In this document: positions 1-8,263 of the stretch, piece by piece
How positions within the stretch are numbered: position 1 is the stretch's first letter
Layout of the letters: every line of letters starts with the position of its first letter
From: JAXMCK01 sp046349395
GTDB taxonomy: Bacteria > Pseudomonadota > Alphaproteobacteria > Geminicoccales > Geminicoccaceae
Direction: 5' to 3'
Length of the DNA: 64,000 nt
Assembly: GCA_046349395.1 (NCBI GenBank)
Contig: JAXMCK010000004.1
Span: forward strand, 992,001-1,056,000
Notes under the pieces: generated by a model
Told to the model about the DNA's origin: nothing
Databases searched by the model: none
What the model saw: the letters and a program-made list of their open reading frames with translations, nothing else
Position numbers and translations under genes: made by a program

Positions 1-662
1 CAGTCGGCGTAGACCGTCCACAAGGGGATGTGGGCGAGGACCACGATCGGCGTACTGTCGGCATGGTCGCGCAGGTCGTCCGCCAGCCATTTCAGCTGGT
101 CGTCGCCGAGATTGCCGAGCCCGCCTGCCTTCAGCCCGACGACGTTGACGAGGCCCACATAGTGGACACCCTGATGGTCGAAGCTCCACCAGCCGGCACC
201 CTTGCTGCCCTTGCCGTAGCGGGCGAGGAACGAGGCGCCTTCGCCGTCGTCGAGCAGGTCGTGCTCGCCCGGCACCCAGAAGACGGGCAGACCCGCCTCG
301 CCGATGAGGGCACTCGCGTCGTCGAACTCCGAATCCTTGGAGAGGTGGCTGATATCGCCCGAGTGCAGGATGAAGGCGGGCTTGGTCGGCAGCGCCCTGA
401 TGCGGTCGACGGCCTCGCGGAGCGTGGCGCGCACGTCCGGGTTGGCGGGTTTGCTGAAGCCGACATGGCTGTCGCTCAGCTGAGCGAAGGCGAAGCCCGT
501 GGCTGGCATCGCGGCCAGAGCGCGGCCGAGGCTCATCGCCTGCGGCAGTCCGCCGCTGAGACCCCAGAGCAGGCCTGTGCCCGCCCAGCGCATGCAGTCC
601 AGAAAGCCACGCCGGTCGATGCCGTCCGCATCCGCCTCGACGCTGGTATCCATGATCGCCAT
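1..662 (-). CDS. Tat-exported metallophosphoesterase, 3' end cut by window
   Basis: Calcineurin-like metallophosphoesterase, read by translating the minus strand; the gene runs off the left edge, so only about 220 residues are visible. The N-terminus carries a twin-arginine motif (DRRGFL, residues 16-21) followed by a hydrophobic stretch, so Tat export is likely. Metal-site motifs are visible: QLSDSH (about residue 62), HSGDIS, and LAHIPLW near the cut end. The usual GNHD/E box reads GEHD, with Glu in place of the metal-bridging Asn, which is odd but seen in some divergent members. The start is ATG at 662, with GGAG eight bases upstream; an internal ATG at 653 is an alternative. It is divergent from psd. 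The substrate cannot be predicted. Confidence 0.85.
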   Translation of the reverse strand, partial: MAIMDTSVEADADGIDRRGFLDCMRWAGTGLLWGLSGGLPQAMSLGRALAAMPATGFAFAQLSDSHVGFSKPANPDVRATLREAVDRIRALPTKPAFILHSGDISHLSKDSEFDDASALIGEAGLPVFWVPGEHDLLDDGEGASFLARYGKGSKGAGWWSFDHQGVHYVGLVNVVGLKAGGLGNLGDDQLKWLADDLRDHADSTPIVVLAHIPLWTVYAD

Positions 663-828
663 GATGTCGGCTCCTCGTCCGTCGGTACCGGGGTGCGATC
701 CCCGTCACCGGTCCTGACCGGAGCCTGCGAAGATTTATTCCCGCCCCGGTACCGGGAGCCTCGGGTCTTTATCGGAGCGCGGCCGATCCCAATCTCTGTG
801 ACACCTATTTCGGGATAATGTCCCCCTG

Positions 829-1530
829 ATGTCTCACCCTTCGACCTTGAGTGCCGTGCTCGTTCCCATCCATCGCGCCGGCTGGCCGTTCATCGCCGGT
901 TTCTTCGTCCTGAGCCTCGTCCTGGGCTGGCTGTGGGCGCCGCTGTTCTGGGTGGGCCTTCTGGCCACGGCGTGGTGCGTCTACTTCTTCCGCGATCCGC
1001 CACGCACGACGCCCGACGATCCGGCGGTCGTGGTCAGTCCGGCCGACGGCATGGTGCAGAGCGTCGTGCCGCGGCGGCCGCCGCCGGAGCTTGGCCTCGG
1101 CGACCAGCCGCTGCCCTGCGTCGGCATCTTCATGAACGTGTTCGACGTGCACGTGAATCGCACGCCCGTCCCGGGCACGCTCGTCGGCATGGCCTACCAT
1201 GCGGGCCAGTTCCTGAACGCTTCGCTCGACAAGGCCTCCGACCTCAACGAGCGGCAGTCCTTCCGCATCCGGGCGGCCGACGGGCGCGAGGTGGGCCTCG
1301 TCCAGATCGCCGGCCTCGTGGCGCGCCGCATCGTGGGCTTCGTTCGGGAAGGGGCACCGCTGGCGGCCGGCCAGCGCGTCGGGCTGATCCGTTTCGGCAG
1401 CCGCTGCGACGTCTACCTGCCGGAGGGCACCGTGCCGCTGGTCCTCGTCGGGCAGCGGGCGATCGCCGGCGAGACCGTCATCGCCGACCTCCACGGCAAC
1501 CAGCCCCTGCGCCAGGGACGCACCAGCTGA
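829..1530 (+). CDS. psd: Phosphatidylserine decarboxylase
   Basis: Converts phosphatidylserine to phosphatidylethanolamine at the inner membrane through a pyruvoyl group made by self-cleavage. The protein is 233 aa, the usual length for the short proteobacterial form. Two N-terminal hydrophobic segments (about residues 20-53) are followed by the catalytic core: PADG (71-74), NVFDVHVNR (103-111, with the conserved His) and the autocleavage site FGS at 189-191, where Ser191 would become the pyruvoyl group. The stop codon overlaps the start of pssA (TGATG), so the two steps of PE synthesis are translationally coupled. Confidence 0.95.
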   Translation: MSHPSTLSAVLVPIHRAGWPFIAGFFVLSLVLGWLWAPLFWVGLLATAWCVYFFRDPPRTTPDDPAVVVSPADGMVQSVVPRRPPPELGLGDQPLPCVGIFMNVFDVHVNRTPVPGTLVGMAYHAGQFLNASLDKASDLNERQSFRIRAADGREVGLVQIAGLVARRIVGFVREGAPLAAGQRVGLIRFGSRCDVYLPEGTVPLVLVGQRAIAGETVIADLHGNQPLRQGRTS

Positions 1531-2363
1531 TGCACCGCTCGGGACGTCGCGACGGCCTCCGGCGGCGCCATCCGCCGCTGCTGCACCTGCTTCCCAACAT
1601 CATCACCATCGCCGGCCTCTGCGCCGGCATGACGAGCATCCGCTATGCCCTGGATGCTCGCTGGGAGCTCGCGGCGAGCCTGCTCGTGGCCGCGGCCGTG
1701 CTGGACGGTCTCGACGGCCGCTCGGCGCGGATGCTGAACCTGACGAGCAAGCTCGGCGCCCAGCTCGACAGCCTCGCCGACTTCCTGAGTTTCGGCGTCG
1801 CCCCGGCGGTGCTCGTCTACCTCTGGAGCCTGCACGAGGTCCGCGGCGTTGGCTGGGCGCTGGCGATGCTGTTCGCCACCTGCTGCGCCCTTCGTCTGGC
1901 CCGCTTCAACACCGAGATCGACCTGCCCGACCGACCGCGCTGGGCCAGCTACTTCTTCACCGGCATCCCCGCCCCGGCGGCGGCCGGCCTCGCGATCACG
2001 CCCTTGATGTGGTCGTTCGTCGTCGGCGAGGGTGTGACCACCGGCTGGACGGTGAACGCGATCATGTTCGTGTTCGTCGCCTTCATGATGGTCAGCCGGG
2101 TACCGACCTTCTCGGCCAAGCGCGTGCGGGTGAAACCGGAGCAGGTCCTGCCCGTCCTGCTCTTCGCCTCGGTGCTGATCGTCGGCCTGATCACCGAGAC
2201 CTGGGCCACCTTCTGCATCATCGCGGCCCTCTACATCGCGTCCATCCCGGTCGGCATCTGGCAGGCGACCAAGATGCGCCGTGCGGACCCCGGCCCGACG
2301 CCGGTGGCCGCCGGCGATCAGCGGGTGGTCGCGATCGAGGGACGTCAGCAGCGGCCGGGCTGA
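1530..2363 (+). CDS. pssA: CDP-diacylglycerol-serine O-phosphatidyltransferase
   Basis: Makes phosphatidylserine from CDP-diacylglycerol and serine, supplying the substrate for Psd. The protein is 277 aa with about seven or eight hydrophobic segments. The CDP-alcohol phosphatidyltransferase signature DGx2ARx8Gx3Dx3D is intact at residues 62-84 (D62, G63, A66, R67, G76, D80, D84). The ATG shares one base with the psd stop codon; the same reading frame is open further upstream, but that part is antisense-like junk overlapping psd. The C-terminal tail after the last membrane segment is charged and probably disordered. The pathway assignment rests on the motif and on the psd neighbour. Confidence 0.93.
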   Translation: MHRSGRRDGLRRRHPPLLHLLPNIITIAGLCAGMTSIRYALDARWELAASLLVAAAVLDGLDGRSARMLNLTSKLGAQLDSLADFLSFGVAPAVLVYLWSLHEVRGVGWALAMLFATCCALRLARFNTEIDLPDRPRWASYFFTGIPAPAAAGLAITPLMWSFVVGEGVTTGWTVNAIMFVFVAFMMVSRVPTFSAKRVRVKPEQVLPVLLFASVLIVGLITETWATFCIIAALYIASIPVGIWQATKMRRADPGPTPVAAGDQRVVAIEGRQQRPG

Positions 2364-2375
2364 GCCGCCGCAACC

Positions 2376-2993
2376 ATGCTCGACGCGCGGCTGCGGCCGC
2401 TGATCGATCCGCCGCTGGATCGACTGGCGGCCCGGCTGGCGGCACGGGGCCTGCGGGCCGACACGGTCACGGTCATGGGCTTCGGCATCGGCCTGCTGGC
2501 CATGGCGGCGATCGCTCGTGGCCTCTACGGCCTCGGGCTAGCCTTGATCCTACTCAACCGCGCGATGGACGGGCTCGACGGTGCCCTGGCGCGTCGGCTG
2601 GGCCCGACCGACCTCGGCGGCTTCCTAGACATCGTCTGCGACTTCATCGTCTATTCGGGCCTCGTCTTCGCCTTCGCGCTGGCCGATCCCGGGCGGAACG
2701 CGCTGCCTGCAGCGTTCCTCATCCTGGCCTTCGTCGGGACCGGCAGCTCGTTCCTCGCCTTCGCGATCATGGCGGCGAAGCGGGGCCTCTCGACCGAGCG
2801 CCGCGGGAAGAAGTCGCTCTACTATCTGGGCGGACTCACCGAGGGCACCGAGACGATCGCGATGCTCGTGCTCGCCTGCCTCTTTCCCGAGCTTTTCCTG
2901 GCACTTGCGGTGGTTTTCGGCGTGCTGTGCTGGCTCACGACCGGGGCCCGGGTTGCCTCGGCGTATGGTGCGCTTCGTCATACCAACGATTGA
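2376..2993 (+). CDS. Second CDP-alcohol phosphatidyltransferase family protein
   Basis: A 205-aa membrane enzyme that transfers a phosphoalcohol headgroup from or to a CDP-lipid. The family motif is present at residues 68-89 (D68 G69 A72 R73 G81 D85 D89), with seven rather than eight residues between AR and G. It starts 12 bp after pssA and is probably the third gene of a psd-pssA operon. It is shorter than PssA and differs from it in sequence, so it is not a simple duplicate. The headgroup is unknown; phosphatidylglycerophosphate, phosphatidylinositol-like or other products are all possible. Its place in a phospholipid operon is the only functional hint. Confidence 0.85.
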   Translation: MLDARLRPLIDPPLDRLAARLAARGLRADTVTVMGFGIGLLAMAAIARGLYGLGLALILLNRAMDGLDGALARRLGPTDLGGFLDIVCDFIVYSGLVFAFALADPGRNALPAAFLILAFVGTGSSFLAFAIMAAKRGLSTERRGKKSLYYLGGLTEGTETIAMLVLACLFPELFLALAVVFGVLCWLTTGARVASAYGALRHTND

Positions 2994-3060
2994 TGTTGCG
3001 TCCGTGCTTTCGCGCACCTACGCCATAGCCACGAAGCCTGCCACCTGCCCGAGGCGCGTG

Positions 3061-3885
3061 ATGCCGTACAAGACCATCCTGCTGGAGCTCGTCGACGACA
3101 CCCAGAACGAGGCGCGGATCGGTTGTGCGCGCAACCTGGCCCAGCGCTTCGGTGCCGAGCTGGTCGGCATCCACGTCTCGCCCCCGCCCTTCGTGCCGGT
3201 CGGTTACGGCGAGGGTGCGGCCTATGTCGGACCGGAGATCTTCGAGGCCCAGCGCGAGGCGAACCGTCTCGTCCGCGAGCGCGTCGAGGCCCAGTTCCGC
3301 CGCCTGTGCGACGCCAAGACGATGCCGCTGCGCGACGTCTATCTGGAGGGCGATCCCGGCACCGTCATCGGCGACACGGCGCGGACGGCCGACGTCACCA
3401 TCGCCTCGCAGAGCTCGCTCGGCGGAGTGGACGCTCTCGCCCCGCAACCGATCGACCAGATCATCCTCGGCGCCGGCGGCCCGGTGCTGATGCTGCCGCG
3501 CGGCGGCTGGGAGGATCCCTTCTACAAGCGGATCCTGGTCGCCTGGAACGGCTCGCGCGAGGCGTCGCGGGCGCTCAAGGACGGCGTGCCGTTCCTCAAG
3601 CTCGCCGAGGAGGTGATCGTCTTCGCCGGCGGGGAGGACGCGCTCGAGACCTCGGGCGATGCCGTGGCGCAGCTGAAGCGGCACGACGTGGCCGTGCGCG
3701 AGGAGAGGGCGGAAGAGATCCATGGCCATCACGGCCCGATGCTGCTCGACGCCGCGAAGAAGGCGGGCGCCACCATGCTGGTGATGGGCGCCTACGGGCA
3801 CTCCCGCCTGCGCGAGATCGTCCTGGGCGGTGCGACGCGCGAGATCCTACGCGCCTCGACGATTCCCGTTCTGTTCAGCTGCTGA
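3061..3885 (+). CDS. Universal stress protein, tandem UspA domains
   Basis: Cytoplasmic UspA-family protein of 274 aa with two Usp folds in tandem. The first is about residues 1-145, beginning PYKTILLELVDD. The second is about 155-274, beginning KRILVAWNGS. The second domain keeps a nucleotide-binding loop of the form GAYGxxRLREIVLGGAT near the C-terminus, so ATP binding is likely there; the first is degenerate. The frame is open upstream, but the ATG at 3061 begins the fold. The last 39 bp overlap the 3' end of the convergent dsbB gene. Confidence 0.88.
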   Translation: MPYKTILLELVDDTQNEARIGCARNLAQRFGAELVGIHVSPPPFVPVGYGEGAAYVGPEIFEAQREANRLVRERVEAQFRRLCDAKTMPLRDVYLEGDPGTVIGDTARTADVTIASQSSLGGVDALAPQPIDQIILGAGGPVLMLPRGGWEDPFYKRILVAWNGSREASRALKDGVPFLKLAEEVIVFAGGEDALETSGDAVAQLKRHDVAVREERAEEIHGHHGPMLLDAAKKAGATMLVMGAYGHSRLREIVLGGATREILRASTIPVLFSC

Positions 3886-4350
3886 GCGCGGCCAGACCAG
3901 CATCACCACCGTGGCGATCGTTAGCAGGATCGCCAGGATGAGGTTCCAGGTCGCCAGCGACAGGCCGAGGAAGCTGACCGTCACCTGATCGCAGGGCAGC
4001 GGTGCCGTCTCCAGCTGCGCCTTCAGCGCTTCCAGCGTGTCGGCCTTGCCCAGCGCGTTGCAGCTCTGCGGCAGGGCGAAGACGCCCTCCTCGACGCCGA
4101 CATGGAAGCCCGAGATCACGACATTGGCCAGGAGCGTCAGGGCGGCGAGGACGAGACCCAGGCGCATCCGGCCCAGCGCCACGCCGAGGCCGACGGCGAC
4201 GATCGTGGCGACGTAGGCCCAGCGCTCGGTGATGCAGAGCTCGCAGGGAACGGCACCGCCCAGATACTGGAAGGCCAGCGCGATCGCGAGGGAAAGCGCC
4301 GCGATCGCGGCGACCGCCATGCCGCCCAGCGCCAGTGCCTTGTCGCTCAT
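3847..4350 (-). CDS. dsbB: Disulfide bond formation protein B
   Basis: Inner-membrane quinone-linked oxidase that would re-oxidise a periplasmic thiol oxidase (DsbA type). The protein is 167 aa with four predicted membrane segments. The first periplasmic cysteine pair is CELC (C36, C39), and the second pair is C97 and C120 in the larger loop, as expected for DsbB. The last segment is followed by a short charged tail. No dsbA is in the window. The 3' end overlaps the universal stress gene by 39 bp. A YqaA-type membrane protein lies 13 bp upstream on the same strand, so the two may be cotranscribed. Confidence 0.92.
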   Translation of the reverse strand: MSDKALALGGMAVAAIAALSLAIALAFQYLGGAVPCELCITERWAYVATIVAVGLGVALGRMRLGLVLAALTLLANVVISGFHVGVEEGVFALPQSCNALGKADTLEALKAQLETAPLPCDQVTVSFLGLSLATWNLILAILLTIATVVMLVWPRSAAEQNGNRRGA

Positions 4351-4363
4351 CGAAAGCGCTCCC

Positions 4364-4942
4364 TCAGAGATAGCGCAGGGCGACGAAGCCCACGACGATC
4401 AGGCCGGCGAAGGCACTCGTCACCAGCGTAAGCCGCCGCTCGATGAAGTCGCGGATGGGTGCGCCATAGAGCTTCAACAGCCCGGCCAGCAGGAAGAAGC
4501 GGGCACCACGGGTCACGATCGACGCGAGCACGAAGGGCAACAGCGGAAAGCCGGCGACACCGCTGGCGATCGTCACGAGCTTGTAGGGGATGGGTGTCAG
4601 GCCCTTGATCAGGATGATCCACACACCCCACTCGTTCCAGGTGGCGGCGAATTGTTCGAACTTCGTGCCGAGGCCGTAGACGCCGATGATCCACTGCCCG
4701 AGCGTGGCGTAGAGGAAGTGGCCGATCGCATAGCCGGCGAGGCCGCCGACGACCGAGGCCACCGTGGCGATGGTGGCAATGCGCCAGGCCGCCTGCGGCT
4801 TCGCCAGCACCATCGGCACGACCATGGCATCCGGCGGGATGGGAAAGATCGAGGATTCGAGGAAGGCCACGACCGCCAATGCCCTTTCGGCATTGGGGCC
4901 GGCCGCCAGGGCCATCATCCAGTCATAGGCACGTCGCAGCAA
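4364..4942 (-). CDS. YqaA/DedA-type (VTT domain) membrane protein
   Basis: Small integral membrane protein of the SNARE-associated/DedA superfamily, YqaA branch, about 192 aa from a TTG start at 4942. The family core is recognisable as FLESSIFPIPPDAMVVPM near the N-terminus, then GxxxGYxIGxxL and KGLTPIPYKLVTIASG, a re-entrant-loop motif typical of this fold. The frame stays open to 5011, but TTG at 4942 has a GGGAG box nine bases upstream and starts at the family's usual LRRxYDW; ATG at 4918 is another possibility. DedA relatives are linked to lipid scrambling and proton-dependent homeostasis; the specific substrate is unknown. Confidence 0.83.
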   Translation of the reverse strand: MLRRAYDWMMALAAGPNAERALAVVAFLESSIFPIPPDAMVVPMVLAKPQAAWRIATIATVASVVGGLAGYAIGHFLYATLGQWIIGVYGLGTKFEQFAATWNEWGVWIILIKGLTPIPYKLVTIASGVAGFPLLPFVLASIVTRGARFFLLAGLLKLYGAPIRDFIERRLTLVTSAFAGLIVVGFVALRYL

Positions 4943-5099
4943 AGGGTACGCTCTCCCGCAGGTCCGTGCGGCGCTTAGACCCCGGCCCGTGCCGGCGCAA
5001 GCCTCGGCCATGGACGGGTCGTACGCCCGGGCCTAGCCTATTCTTAACCGAGTGCGTTGAAGACTGCCGCGAGATCGGCCGTCGGTGTTGGAGGGGTCG

Positions 5100-6041
5100 T
5101 TGGACGCCGTCATCGGATTCTCGAGCTTCGTGCTCGTCATCCTGGCCGTGGTGCTGGTCCTCCTCTTCCTCGGCATCAAGGCGGTGCCGCAGGGCATGGC
5201 CTACACGGTCGAGCGCTTCGGGCGGTACACGAAGACCCTCACCCCCGGCCTCAACCTGATCGTCCCCTTCGTCGACCGGATCGGCGCCAAGCTCAACGTC
5301 ATGGAGCAGGTGCTGGACGTGCCCGAGCAGGAGGTGATCACCCGCGACAACGCCATGGTGCGGGTCGACGGCGTCATCTTCTATCAGGTGCTGGACGCGG
5401 CGAAGGCGGCCTACGAGGTGAGCAACCTCTCCAGCGCCATCCTCAACCTCACCATGACCAACATCCGCACGGTCATGGGCTCGATGGACCTCGACGAGCT
5501 GCTGTCCAAGCGCGACGACATCAATGTGCGCCTCTTGCAAGTCGTCGACGAGGCGACCTCGCCCTGGGGCCTCAAGGTGACCCGCATCGAGATCAAGAAC
5601 ATCAGCCCGCCGCAGGATCTGGTCGACGCCATGGCGCGGCAGATGAAGGCCGAGCGCGAGAAGCGTGCCGCCATCCTGCAGGCCGAGGGCGAGCGGCAGG
5701 CGGCCGTGCTGGCCGCCGAGGGCCAGAAGCAGTCGGTGATCCTGAAGGCCGAGGGCGACCGCGAGGCGGCCTACCGGCAGGCCGAGGCTCGCGAGCGCCT
5801 GGCCCAGGCCGACGCCAATGCGACCACGACCCTGTCGAAGGCCATCGCCAGCGGCGAGCTGCAAGCCGTGAACTACTTCGTGGCGCAGAAATATCTTGAG
5901 GCGCTGACCGCCCTGGCGCAGAGCCCGAACCAGAAGACGTTGATCCTGCCGGTCGAGACCACGGCCGCTCTCGGCTCGCTGGCCGGTGTCGCCGAACTCG
6001 CCCGCGAGGCCATGGCGGCGCGCACACCGCGTGGCGGCTGA
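5100..6041 (+). CDS. SPFH/band 7 membrane protein (QmcA/stomatin type)
   Basis: Scaffold protein of detergent-resistant membrane domains, about 313 aa. An N-terminal membrane anchor (first 25 residues) is followed by the SPFH domain (VPQGMAYTVERFGRY through NISPPQDL) and a long Ala/Glu/Lys coiled coil with repeated AEGxxxA units. It ends in a QKYLEALTALA segment typical of QmcA/YbbK-like paraslipins. TTG at 5100 has GGAGG five bases upstream and is preferred; GTG at 5085 would add five residues. The next gene is an NfeD-type partner with a 1-bp gap, the usual SPFH-NfeD pairing. Confidence 0.92.
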   Translation: MDAVIGFSSFVLVILAVVLVLLFLGIKAVPQGMAYTVERFGRYTKTLTPGLNLIVPFVDRIGAKLNVMEQVLDVPEQEVITRDNAMVRVDGVIFYQVLDAAKAAYEVSNLSSAILNLTMTNIRTVMGSMDLDELLSKRDDINVRLLQVVDEATSPWGLKVTRIEIKNISPPQDLVDAMARQMKAEREKRAAILQAEGERQAAVLAAEGQKQSVILKAEGDREAAYRQAEARERLAQADANATTTLSKAIASGELQAVNYFVAQKYLEALTALAQSPNQKTLILPVETTAALGSLAGVAELAREAMAARTPRGG

Positions 6042-6042
6042 G

Positions 6043-6486
6043 ATGCAGCTCACCTCCTGGCACTGGCTGATCGCCGGCGGCGTGCTGATGGTCGCCGAGG
6101 CGCTGGCACCGGGCTTCGTCCTGTTCTGGCTGGGCCTCGGCGCCGCCATCACCGGCCTCCTGCTGCTGGTCCTGCCGCCGATCGACTGGACTTGGCAGGT
6201 CCTGCTGTTCGCCTTTTTCGCCGTCGCCCTGCTCGGCGGCTGGCTGCTGTGGCGACGCCGGCATCCGGCTCAGGTCCAGGAGCATGTGAACCTCGGCGCC
6301 CGGCGCCATGTCGGAGCCGTGTCCCAGCTGGTCGGACCCCTCGTGAACGGCCGCGGCCGGATCAAGCTCGGTGACAGTGTCTGGTCCGTGGCCGGGCCCG
6401 ACCTCGCCGCCGGCACCCGGGTCCGCGTGGTCGGTGCGGACGGCACGGTGCTCCGTGTCGAGGCCGACGAGCCGTCCACCGGCTGA
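6043..6486 (+). CDS. NfeD family membrane protein
   Basis: A 147-aa partner of the SPFH protein encoded just upstream. Two or three hydrophobic segments occupy residues 5-75, and a C-terminal OB-fold (about 85-145: GAVSQLVGPLVNGRGRIKLGDSVW) is exposed to the cytoplasm. This is the short NfeD1b-like form lacking the N-terminal ClpP-like protease domain. NfeD OB domains are thought to bind the SPFH oligomer. The start is the ATG one base after the upstream TGA, so translation is probably coupled. Confidence 0.9.
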   Translation: MQLTSWHWLIAGGVLMVAEALAPGFVLFWLGLGAAITGLLLLVLPPIDWTWQVLLFAFFAVALLGGWLLWRRRHPAQVQEHVNLGARRHVGAVSQLVGPLVNGRGRIKLGDSVWSVAGPDLAAGTRVRVVGADGTVLRVEADEPSTG

Positions 6487-6505
6487 GGCGTCGTCAGAAG
6501 GGCGT

Positions 6506-6524
6506 CCCTGACCTATAGTCAGGG
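6506..6524. repeat. Perfect inverted repeat after nfeD gene
   Basis: CCCTGAC (6506-6512), loop CTATA, then GTCAGGG (6518-6524): a perfect 7-bp stem with a 5-base loop. It lies 20 bp after the NfeD stop and 22 bp before the next start. There is no T-run, so it is either a weak or Rho-assisted terminator or an operator-like site. Confidence 0.55.
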
Positions 6525-6546
6525 CTCCTCACCCTGGTTGCGGGCA

Positions 6547-6876
6547 ATGCTGGCCGCTATCGCCGCCTTCGCTTCCGTGCTGGTCAACCCCCTGGCCGCC
6601 CTTCTCGCCGTCTGGGCCGGCTTCTGGCTGCCGCGCCGGATGCTGGCCCGCAGTGCGGGTGCGGTCGTCGGCATGGTGTTCACCGCACCCGAGCTGGCGG
6701 GCGACCTCGAGATGTGGGAGCGGCCGCTGGCCGCACTCGGCGGGGCGGCCGCCGGTCTGCTTCAGGTGGAGGTGGTACTCCACTTCCTGGTCCCGGGATG
6801 GGACATCGCCCAGCGGATCCTGCGGGCAATCCAGCGGCGGCTGGGATCACGCCCACCCTCCAGCCCGGCCTCCTAG
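6547..6876 (+). CDS. Small hydrophobic membrane protein, unknown
   Basis: Unrecognised protein of about 109 aa. Three hydrophobic stretches alternate with short basic turns (GFWLPRRMLARS, then an amphipathic C-terminus IAQRILRAIQRRLGSR), so it is probably an inner-membrane protein with a basic cytoplasmic tail. ATG at 6547 is chosen; TTG at 6538 would add three residues, and neither has a strong ribosome site. It sits 18 bp before the CNNM/CorC-type gene on the same strand and may be cotranscribed with it. Codon use matches its neighbours, which supports a real gene. No function can be assigned. Confidence 0.6.
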   Translation: MLAAIAAFASVLVNPLAALLAVWAGFWLPRRMLARSAGAVVGMVFTAPELAGDLEMWERPLAALGGAAAGLLQVEVVLHFLVPGWDIAQRILRAIQRRLGSRPPSSPAS

Positions 6877-6894
6877 GCGGCGGAAAGCACTCGC

Positions 6895-8193
6895 TTGAGC
6901 GTCCTGATCGAGATCGTGGCCGTGCTCGGCCTCGTCCTGGTGAACGGCTTCCTGGCCCTGTCCGAGCTGGCTCTGGTCTCCTCGCGCCGCAGCCGCCTGG
7001 AACAGCTGGCCGCCTCGGGCACGCGCGGGGCGCCGAGTGCCCTCCGCCTGATCGAGGACCCGACGCGCGTCCTCTCGACCGTCCAGGTCGGTATCACGCT
7101 CGTCGGCATCCTGGCCGGCGCCTACAGTGGCGCCACCCTGGGCGAGGATCTGGCGCAGGTGCTCATTGCCGCCGGCATGGCCTCCACCACCGCGAAGCCG
7201 CTGGCGATCGCCGCCGTCGTCGTCTGCATCACCTATCTTTCGCTGATCCTGGGGGAGCTGGTGCCGAAGCGGCTGGCTCTCGCCAACCCCGAGGGCTTCG
7301 CCGTCCGCGTGGCCCCCGTCGTCGACCTGCTCACGGGCGTGGTCGCCCCCGCCGTCTGGCTGCTCCGCCACTCGACCGAGGCCGTGATCCGCTGGCTGGG
7401 TCTGCCGGCCGGGCCGTCGAGCCGGGTCAGCGACGACGAGATCCGTGCCCTGCTGGCCGAGGGAGCCGAGGTCGGCGTGTTCGCCAGTGCCGAGCAGGAC
7501 ATGATCAGTGCCGTGCTGCGGATCGCCGACCGGCCCGTGCGCTCGATCATGACGCCCCGGACCGAGATCGTGTGGCTGGACGCCGGCGAAGCACCCCGGG
7601 TGTGGGAGGCGAAGGTGCTGGGCAGCCAGCACAGCCGGTTTCCGGTCTGCCGCGGCACGCTCGACGAGGTGATCGGGCACGTCCATGTGCGCGACGTGCT
7701 GGACGCCGTCATCCGCTCGAAGCCGCTCGACCTCGAAGGGCTCGTGCACCCCGCCGTGATGGTGCACGAGGCGACGACCAATCTGCGCCTCATCGAGCGC
7801 CTGCGGGCGACGCCGGCACCGATGGTGATCGTGCTCGACGAGTACGGTGCGGTCGAGGGGCTGGTGACCCCGACCGACCTGTTCGCGGCGATCACCGGCG
7901 CAATGCCCGACTCCTCGGAGGACCAGCCGGAGGCTACCCGGCGCCACGACGGCTCCTGGCTCGTCGACGGCCGACTCGGCATCCACGAGCTGGAGCGCTA
8001 CCTGCATCGCAGCGATCTCGCCCATGACGAGGACTATGCCACCGTCGCCGGGCTCGTCCTCTGGCGGCTCCGGCGGATGGCGCGGGTCGGCGACCGGTTC
8101 GAGTGGAACGGGCTGCGGTTCGAGGTGGTCGACCTCGACGGCCGCCGCATCGACAAGGTGATGATCGAGCCGGTCCTGGTGGTGCCGGACTGA
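6895..8193 (+). CDS. CNNM/CorC-HlyC family transporter (DUF21-CBS)
   Basis: A 432-aa membrane protein often annotated 'hemolysin', now regarded as a CNNM-type divalent-cation (Mg/Co) exporter. Order of parts: N-terminal CNNM/DUF21 membrane domain (about 1-180, with LSELALVSSRRSRL and LGELVPKRLAL), a CBS pair (about 195-320, beginning IMTPRTEIVWLD) and a C-terminal CorC_HlyC domain (about 345-432, beginning DGSWLVDGRLGIHEL). The start is TTG at 6895, with a GGCGGCGGAAAG purine stretch upstream. The name 'hemolysin' should not be taken literally, because haemolysis is not a property of this family in general. Confidence 0.9.
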   Translation: MSVLIEIVAVLGLVLVNGFLALSELALVSSRRSRLEQLAASGTRGAPSALRLIEDPTRVLSTVQVGITLVGILAGAYSGATLGEDLAQVLIAAGMASTTAKPLAIAAVVVCITYLSLILGELVPKRLALANPEGFAVRVAPVVDLLTGVVAPAVWLLRHSTEAVIRWLGLPAGPSSRVSDDEIRALLAEGAEVGVFASAEQDMISAVLRIADRPVRSIMTPRTEIVWLDAGEAPRVWEAKVLGSQHSRFPVCRGTLDEVIGHVHVRDVLDAVIRSKPLDLEGLVHPAVMVHEATTNLRLIERLRATPAPMVIVLDEYGAVEGLVTPTDLFAAITGAMPDSSEDQPEATRRHDGSWLVDGRLGIHELERYLHRSDLAHDEDYATVAGLVLWRLRRMARVGDRFEWNGLRFEVVDLDGRRIDKVMIEPVLVVPD

Positions 8194-8263
8194 GGCAGCT
8201 TCTGGCGCGACGCTCAACGCGGGTCTAGGGTCCGGTCTCGGGAGGCAGGTCGGAGGCGGGCCA

